Source: Virgibacillus_N oceani_A (GTDB taxonomy: Bacteria > Bacillota > Bacilli > Bacillales > Amphibacillaceae). Taken from it: 64,000 bases of DNA. The notes under the pieces were generated by a model. It was not told the DNA's origin. It did not search any database and worked only from the letters and a program-made list of their open reading frames with translations. The stretch lies in NCBI GenBank assembly GCA_041521345.1, contig JBGOHB010000007.1; one strand, written 5' to 3'. The position numbers and the translations under genes were made by a program. Below, piece after piece: positions 59,348 through 64,000 of this stretch (the stretch's first letter is position 1; the number at the start of each line of letters is the position of its first letter).

Positions 59348-60718
59348 TTATTCTAATGCATCAGTAATGTTTGCTGCCGCATCATCCATTGCTTCTTGTA
59401 CATCGCGTCCTTCGTAAACTTCACCTAAAGCTGTTTCAATGATGACCCTTGCTTCAGGCATGATGGAGAATAATGCGCCGGCAGTGGCAGGACTTTGAAT
59501 CGTGTTTTCCAATTGATCTACCGCTGTTAAATATTGTGGATTTGCGTCATATACTTCTGTTAAAACATCTTCTTCATAAGCTGCTGGTGTAATTGGGAAA
59601 TAGCCGGTTGCTGCCGCCCATTCTGCTTGGACAGCTGGTTCCGTCGTAAATTTAACAAATTCCCATGCAGCTTGCTGTTCTTCCTCGGATACCTGGTTTG
59701 TAATCCAGACAGATGCTCCACCAACTACCGCACCTTGGGGATCAGTATCATCCGCATGCGGCATTGGTGCTGTTCCAACTTCATGTGGCGAGTTTTCTAT
59801 TACTTGAGCTAAGTTAGCAGTGGAGTCAAAATACATGCCAAGCTCTCCTGCAAAGAAAGGCCCACGCGGGTCATCCCAGCTTGCACCATAATTTCTGAAT
59901 GTGCCTGCATCATTCATTTCTTTTACCCAGCTGACAATTTCCGCACCAACCTCAGAATTTACCAGTGCTTCTGTTGCATCTCCGCTGCGGCCGTTGTCAT
60001 TGTTAATGATTAATCCGCCATTGTTCGCCATTAACTCTTCGAAAAACCAGCTGATCGTTGCAAATGAAAATCCCTGTGTGTTATCTGTTGTCATGACTTC
60101 AGCAGCTTCTTTCATTTCACTAAAAGTGCGCGGAGGATTTTCCGGATCAAGGCCGGCTTCTGCAAACATATCCTTGTTGTAGTACATTACCGCATTGGAT
60201 GTATTAAACGGCATAGAATATAATTGGCCGTCCAATTCATAATACGATAGAATGTTAGGCTCAAGGATGGATACGTCAAATCCATCCGCATCCATAAACT
60301 CTTGCATTGGCGTAATAAAACCACTTTCACTCATATACTTTGTGCCACCTTCAAAAACCTGTACGATCGCCGGAGCCTCTTCAGATCCGCCAACCGCACG
60401 CAGCTTCGTCAATGAATCTTCATAACTACCCTGGAAAATGGCTTCAACAGCTACGGAATCCGACTGTTCATTAAACTGATCCACAACATCTTCAATCGCT
60501 TCTCCATTGTCCCCGCTCATGGAGTGCCAAAAAGTAATTTCCTTTTTTTCGCCAGAACCTTCTTCTTCATTAGCCTCTTGTGAACTACCTGCTACCTCTC
60601 CACTGGTTTCTTCGGTTTCGGTATTTGAAGCATCGTCATCTTCCTCTCCATTACCACAAGCTGCCAACAGAAGTATAAGAACTAAACCAAATGCTAAACC
60701 TTTCAATAAGTTTTTCAT
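59348..60718 (-). CDS. ugpB: ABC transporter substrate-binding lipoprotein UgpB-like, copy 2
   Basis: This 456-residue lipoprotein has its Cys at residue 21 (lipobox LAAC), then an unusually long Asp/Glu/Ser linker before KEITFWHSMSGDNGEAIEDV. The core follows copy 1 closely (YSMPFNTSNAVMYYNKDMFA; ATGYFPITPAAYEEDVL). The start at 60718 is set by GAAAGGGG and the well-formed signal peptide; the upstream in-frame start at 60760 would overlap ugpE. Sequence drift between the copies suggests different ligands or affinities. Confidence 0.9.
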   Translation of the reverse strand: MKNLLKGLAFGLVLILLLAACGNGEEDDDASNTETEETSGEVAGSSQEANEEEGSGEKKEITFWHSMSGDNGEAIEDVVDQFNEQSDSVAVEAIFQGSYEDSLTKLRAVGGSEEAPAIVQVFEGGTKYMSESGFITPMQEFMDADGFDVSILEPNILSYYELDGQLYSMPFNTSNAVMYYNKDMFAEAGLDPENPPRTFSEMKEAAEVMTTDNTQGFSFATISWFFEELMANNGGLIINNDNGRSGDATEALVNSEVGAEIVSWVKEMNDAGTFRNYGASWDDPRGPFFAGELGMYFDSTANLAQVIENSPHEVGTAPMPHADDTDPQGAVVGGASVWITNQVSEEEQQAAWEFVKFTTEPAVQAEWAAATGYFPITPAAYEEDVLTEVYDANPQYLTAVDQLENTIQSPATAGALFSIMPEARVIIETALGEVYEGRDVQEAMDDAAANITDALE

Positions 60719-60743
60719 TTTTTCCATTTCCCCTTTCAAGACG

Positions 60744-61553
60744 TTAACCTTTGACTGCACCGGAAGTTAAGCCTTGTTTAATATATTTCAACCCTAAAAA
60801 TAAGAGTAATAGCGTTGGCAGAAGAATTATCACTACAGCTGCCATCACGATGTGCCATGATGATGAACTTTCATTCGCAATCAGCATTTTTAAACCAATC
60901 TGCACCGTTCGGACGGTATCATCATTTGTTACAAGCAGGGGCCACAAATACTGGTTCCATGTTGTCAGAAAACCATACAGGCCTAATGCAATCAGTGATG
61001 ATTTGGATAATGGCAATGCAAATTTTAAGTAAAAACGAAACCTGGAGCATCCATCCATTTGCGCCGATTCCCAAAGCTCTTTTGGTATCGTTAAAAAATG
61101 CTGTCTTAACAGAAAGATACCAAAAGGCAGTGCAAAGAACGGCAATGTCAACCCCGGGTATGTATTAATCATATCCAGGTTTAAAATCGTCAGGAAGTTA
61201 GGAATAATTGTTGCTTCCCACGGAATCAGCATCGTTGCTAAAAATAAGAAAAAAATAAAATTTCTGCCCTTGAATGGAATAAACACAAAGGCATATGCCG
61301 CTAAGCTGCAAACTACTAATTGCCCAATCATAACGATAAATGACACCCAGAAACTTACAGATAGGAAATGCAATAGCGGAATGCTGTCAAATGCTTCTTT
61401 ATAGGCGTCAAAGTTTATGCTGGAAGGAAACATTTTTCCAGCATATATTTCCTGCGGCTGCATAAAACTTGCTGAAATGGCGTACAAAACAGGGAAGAAA
61501 AGAATCAATGCTGAAATGGATAATAATACGTACAGAGTTACTTTTTTCATCAT
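60744..61553 (-). CDS. ugpE: ABC transporter permease UgpE-like, copy 2
   Basis: This 269-residue permease is nearly colinear with copy 1. The EAA loop is IPKELWESAQMDGCSRFRFY, and the C terminus YIKQGLTSGAVKG. It overlaps ugpA copy 2 by four bases. Differences between the two copies are spread throughout, indicating an old duplication or separate acquisition. Confidence 0.92.
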   Translation of the reverse strand: MMKKVTLYVLLSISALILFFPVLYAISASFMQPQEIYAGKMFPSSINFDAYKEAFDSIPLLHFLSVSFWVSFIVMIGQLVVCSLAAYAFVFIPFKGRNFIFFLFLATMLIPWEATIIPNFLTILNLDMINTYPGLTLPFFALPFGIFLLRQHFLTIPKELWESAQMDGCSRFRFYLKFALPLSKSSLIALGLYGFLTTWNQYLWPLLVTNDDTVRTVQIGLKMLIANESSSSWHIVMAAVVIILLPTLLLLFLGLKYIKQGLTSGAVKG

Positions 61554-62476
61554 TGATAATGCACCTTCTTTTCCCCGAATTTAAATTGGACGATTGTTAC
61601 GATCAAGATAATGATAAATAATATAATCGCCTGCGCACTTGCATAGCCAAAGTTACCGTAAGAGAATGCTTCCTGATAAATCGAATAAACAATAATATTG
61701 GTTGACCCGGCCGGTCCGCCACCGGTTAATATATCAATTTGACCAAATGTCTGGAACGCCCCGATGATTCCGATAATAGTGACAAAAAATAATACCGGAG
61801 AAAGTAACGGAATCGTAATTTTAAATAATTTTGACCAATACCCAGCACCATCAATGTCAGCAACCTCGTAAAGATCTCTTGAGATATTTTGCAGTCCGCC
61901 TAATAGAATGATAAAATTTATCCCAATGTGCATCCAAACGGTGGTTAAAGCAACAGAGAACAGTGCCCAGTTTGAATTTGTCAGCCAATCGACCCCATTT
62001 ATTCCGAAGAATGCAAGCATATTATTCAATACGCCTAAACTCGGGTGATATAAAAACAAGAAAATGGTTGCACCTGCTGCTACAGAAATACCTAATGTGG
62101 ATGAAAAGATCGTTCTGAAAAAACCAATTCCTTTTAATTTCTCACTGGCAATGACGGCCAGGAATAAAGAAATAACGATTTCTGCAGGGACCGTATAGAG
62201 GACAAATAAAAATGTACCTACCATACTTTTCCGGAATTCAGATGACTGAAATAAATCATTATAGTGATCCCAGCCTACAAAATCACCGACTTCCCCTCCA
62301 CCACTTACTTCAAAGAAGCTGTAATACAGTGTCATGATCATCGGGTAGAACAGGAATACAGCCAAGAGTACCAGTGCCAGGGAGATGTAAAGCATACCTT
62401 CTCCAAATATTTTTCTCTGGTTGTGGTATCCGCGCTTTCCGGTTGTTCTGTTATTTTTACCCAAGGCGAGACTCAC
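61550..62476 (-). CDS. ugpA: ABC transporter permease UgpA-like, copy 2
   Basis: This 308-residue permease has the EAA loop ISRDLYEVADIDGAGYWSKL and long identity with copy 1 over the C-terminal half (GQIDILTGGGPAGSTNIIVY). It is the first gene of the second cassette and is divergent from the SGNH hydrolase gene. Its leader has a weaker hairpin (62541-62588, GCAAAC/GTTTGC) followed by CGTTTTT, a possible but less convincing attenuator than in copy 1. Confidence 0.92.
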   Translation of the reverse strand: MSLALGKNNRTTGKRGYHNQRKIFGEGMLYISLALVLLAVFLFYPMIMTLYYSFFEVSGGGEVGDFVGWDHYNDLFQSSEFRKSMVGTFLFVLYTVPAEIVISLFLAVIASEKLKGIGFFRTIFSSTLGISVAAGATIFLFLYHPSLGVLNNMLAFFGINGVDWLTNSNWALFSVALTTVWMHIGINFIILLGGLQNISRDLYEVADIDGAGYWSKLFKITIPLLSPVLFFVTIIGIIGAFQTFGQIDILTGGGPAGSTNIIVYSIYQEAFSYGNFGYASAQAIILFIIILIVTIVQFKFGEKKVHYQ

Positions 62477-62704
62477 TCCTCTATGTATGGAATTAAATAA
62501 CCGTGCTCACCTCCCGTAATCTTTTGTGTAAAAACGGCTTGCAAACTACATTTAAACAGACGGATGGAACCATGTGAAGAGGGTTTGCGGATACTTTACA
62601 TAATATTAGGGGTAGCTTAATATTAACTTTACAAACATAACCATCTCTTTACAAAAGGTATGTTATGATAGCTAATAAACGTAACTATAATTGGAGGGAG
62701 CTCA
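62477..62704. promoter_or_regulatory. Divergent regulatory region between ugpA2 and SGNH hydrolase gene
   Basis: On the minus strand GCAAAC...GTTTGC (62541-62588) is a long-loop hairpin with a nearby T-run. Several TTTACA and TAATAT boxes occur in both directions (62620-62665), but no single promoter pair is convincing. No perfect cre was found. Confidence 0.4.
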
Positions 62705-63346
62705 ATGAGATTTGAAGCTGGAGAAAAAATACTATTCATTGGAGACAGCATTACAGAAGACAATCGTTTCCAGGATGAAGCCGGGTTAGGAGCAGGGTAT
62801 GTCCGTCATATCCATGACTATTTTGCTTTGCTTCATCCAGAATTAAAATTGCAGATTGTGAATAAAGGAATCAGCGGAAATAGAGTCGTAGATTTGAAAG
62901 CGCGCTGGGAAACAGACGTGATTGAGGAAAAACCGGACTGGCTGTCTGTTTCGATTGGCGTAAATGATGTATGGCGACAATTGGATCGGCCAAATATCGA
63001 GCAGATTCATCCTGCTGAATTTATGGATGTTTATAGAGAATTGCTTAAGTCTGTCAAAGATAGAACAAATGCAAATCTAATCATTCTGGAACCTACTGTT
63101 ATTGAAGAAGATGAGCAGTCTGAAGGGAATTTGCTGCTGAAGGAATACATAGCGATTACAAGCATGCTGAGCAAAGAATTTGATGCCATTCATGTGCCGA
63201 TGCATCATCGATTTATTGCATATATCCGAGCATATCCTGGCAACAAACTCACAACGGATGGTGTACATATGAATACACTTGGAAGAATGCTGATGACACT
63301 TATCTGGCTGGAGAGTGCGGGATTGATTGAGGTAGATAGTGCATGA
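62705..63346 (+). CDS. SGNH/GDSL-family hydrolase
   Basis: This 213-residue cytoplasmic esterase has all four SGNH blocks: LFIGDSITEDNR (nucleophile Ser), NKGISGNRVVDL (Gly), VSIGVNDVWRQL (Asn) and TTDGVHMNTLGRM (Asp-x-x-His). Relatives remove acetyl or other acyl groups from carbohydrates. The ATG has TGGAGGGAG just upstream. It is divergent from the ugp genes and may deacylate sugars or lipid-derived products (inference). Confidence 0.93.
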   Translation: MRFEAGEKILFIGDSITEDNRFQDEAGLGAGYVRHIHDYFALLHPELKLQIVNKGISGNRVVDLKARWETDVIEEKPDWLSVSIGVNDVWRQLDRPNIEQIHPAEFMDVYRELLKSVKDRTNANLIILEPTVIEEDEQSEGNLLLKEYIAITSMLSKEFDAIHVPMHHRFIAYIRAYPGNKLTTDGVHMNTLGRMLMTLIWLESAGLIEVDSA

Positions 63347-63756
63347 ATTTTTTAGGATACTCATTTCGCTTTTCATTCTGCTTTCATCCCTTCTTTGTTG
63401 ATTAAGGGATCATCAATAATTTATCGCGTTTGGAAGGAACTATTCGATGTTAAAGTCCATTTTGAACGGCAGCAGGGGCAACATCAGCCTATTTGACAAT
63501 TGGATATATATGTTCAGGAACAGAGAAACGATCCTCAGTTATATCCCTCTTTTCTCGCTTCGTGAGCCCCCCTTCGCTAATCTAACAATTTAGTTAAAAA
63601 TTTATAAAATAAAATGGCTTCTCCTCTTGAATATTTATTCAACATGATGCATAATAATTCATAATTACTTATAAATATGAAAAACCAAGAAACAACACTA
63701 TCCCACAGAGAGTTTGGACATTTTTTACATAACTATATAAAACAGGAGTAATGCAA
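63347..63756. other. proB upstream region, no gene
   Basis: No coding region. I looked for a T-box (a GGGTGGNACC-like stretch with terminator), as found before some Bacillus proBA operons, and did not see it. ATCCCTTC...GAAGGGAT-like pairing near 63388-63410 is weak. Confidence 0.4.
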
Positions 63757-64000
63757 ATGGCAAAAGAACGGGTTGTCGTAAAAATTGGCAGCAGCTCGCT
63801 GACAAATGAAAAAGGGGAAATTAACCATGAAAAATTAGCAGATCATGTGCATGCAATTGCAGCATTACGAAAACAAAAGCATGACGTGATTTTGGTATCA
63901 TCCGGGGCCGTTGCTGCCGGCTTTAAAAAACTTGGTTATGCTTCCAGACCGGGTAGTTTAAAAGGAAGACAGGCAGCTGCTGCAGTAGGGCAAAGCCTGT
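63757..64000 (+). CDS. proB: Glutamate 5-kinase, N-terminal part (runs off the window)
   Basis: The first 81 codons of ProB are present: ERVVVKIGSSSLTNEKGEIN, KQKHDVILVSSGAVAAGFKK and LKGRQAAAAVGQSL, the ATP and glutamate-binding segments of the amino-acid-kinase fold. It phosphorylates glutamate in proline synthesis, important for osmotic balance in halophiles. The ribosome site ACAGGAG (63742-63748) favours the ATG at 63757 over that at 63751. The 3' part and presumably proA lie outside. Confidence 0.92.
   Translation, partial: MAKERVVVKIGSSSLTNEKGEINHEKLADHVHAIAALRKQKHDVILVSSGAVAAGFKKLGYASRPGSLKGRQAAAAVGQSL

Noticed and set aside
63347..63756. T-box riboswitch before proB
   Set aside because: No conserved T-box sequence or antiterminator/terminator pair could be found.
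1..64000. CRISPR arrays, tRNA or rRNA genes
   Set aside because: No regularly spaced direct repeats and no tRNA cloverleaf or rRNA sequence was recognised on either strand.

Overview
The window is chromosomal DNA of a low-GC, spore-former-type Firmicute, most likely a moderately halophilic Bacillaceae (Virgibacillus, Oceanobacillus or Lentibacillus-like). The reasons are a Bacillus-type RpoB and Mdh, GlpP antitermination, strong AGGAGG ribosome binding sites, many TTG/GTG starts, and secreted lipoproteins that are extremely acidic, as expected for a halophile. The genus is inferred; no rRNA is present.

Layout. (1) 0.27-7.0 kb, plus strand: a carbohydrate operon with a BadF/NagK-like kinase, a GH4 glycosidase, a binding protein, two ABC permeases and an unrecognised TIM-barrel-like protein. 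(2) 7.6-12.6 kb: a complete rpoB standing alone, with no rpoC or ribosomal protein genes, between an acetyltransferase pseudogene and an ECF sigma pseudogene. Its rifampicin pocket carries Q-to-T and H-to-N changes, so it looks like a second, rifampicin-insensitive beta subunit. (3) 12.8-30.7 kb, minus strand: a complete ethanolamine-utilisation microcompartment locus. In transcription order it holds a cobalamin-riboswitch sRNA (EutX type), eutG, eutVW, eutA, eutBCLK, eutM, eutT, pduL, eutN, eutH, eutS, eutP, a small ORF, eutE, a second eutM and mdh. I find four dual-hairpin EutV (ANTAR) targets: in the sRNA and in the leaders of eutG, eutV and eutA. The last three overlap terminators. Together they form a B12- and ethanolamine-gated antitermination circuit. 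(4) 31-41 kb: an accessory and decaying region with a PadR operon, FMN reductases, LysR, a broken MFS transporter, a quinone-reductase-like enzyme, and ISL3 elements both intact and decayed. (5) 41.5-44 kb: a phosphatase and two membrane proteins. (6) 44.7-62.5 kb, minus strand: glycerophosphodiester metabolism, with GlpP, secreted GDPD, and two paralogous ugpA-ugpE-ugpB-ugpQ cassettes. Interleaved are a MerR-ABC transporter operon, an orphan OpuAC, a ComEC-like metallo-hydrolase lipoprotein and several broken genes (Na/Pi transporter, PhoU, PTS IIB, ImmA peptidase, GDPD). (7) 62.7 kb to the end: an SGNH hydrolase and the start of proB.

Dispersed structured repeats recur at about 0.2, 4.0, 20.1, 30.1 and 44.2 kb. 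They share a nested two-stem module with compensatory base changes, and two copies are bounded by 15-bp terminal inverted repeats inside operons. No CRISPR array, tRNA or rRNA was seen. All functional statements come from reading the sequence and family knowledge; no database search was run.
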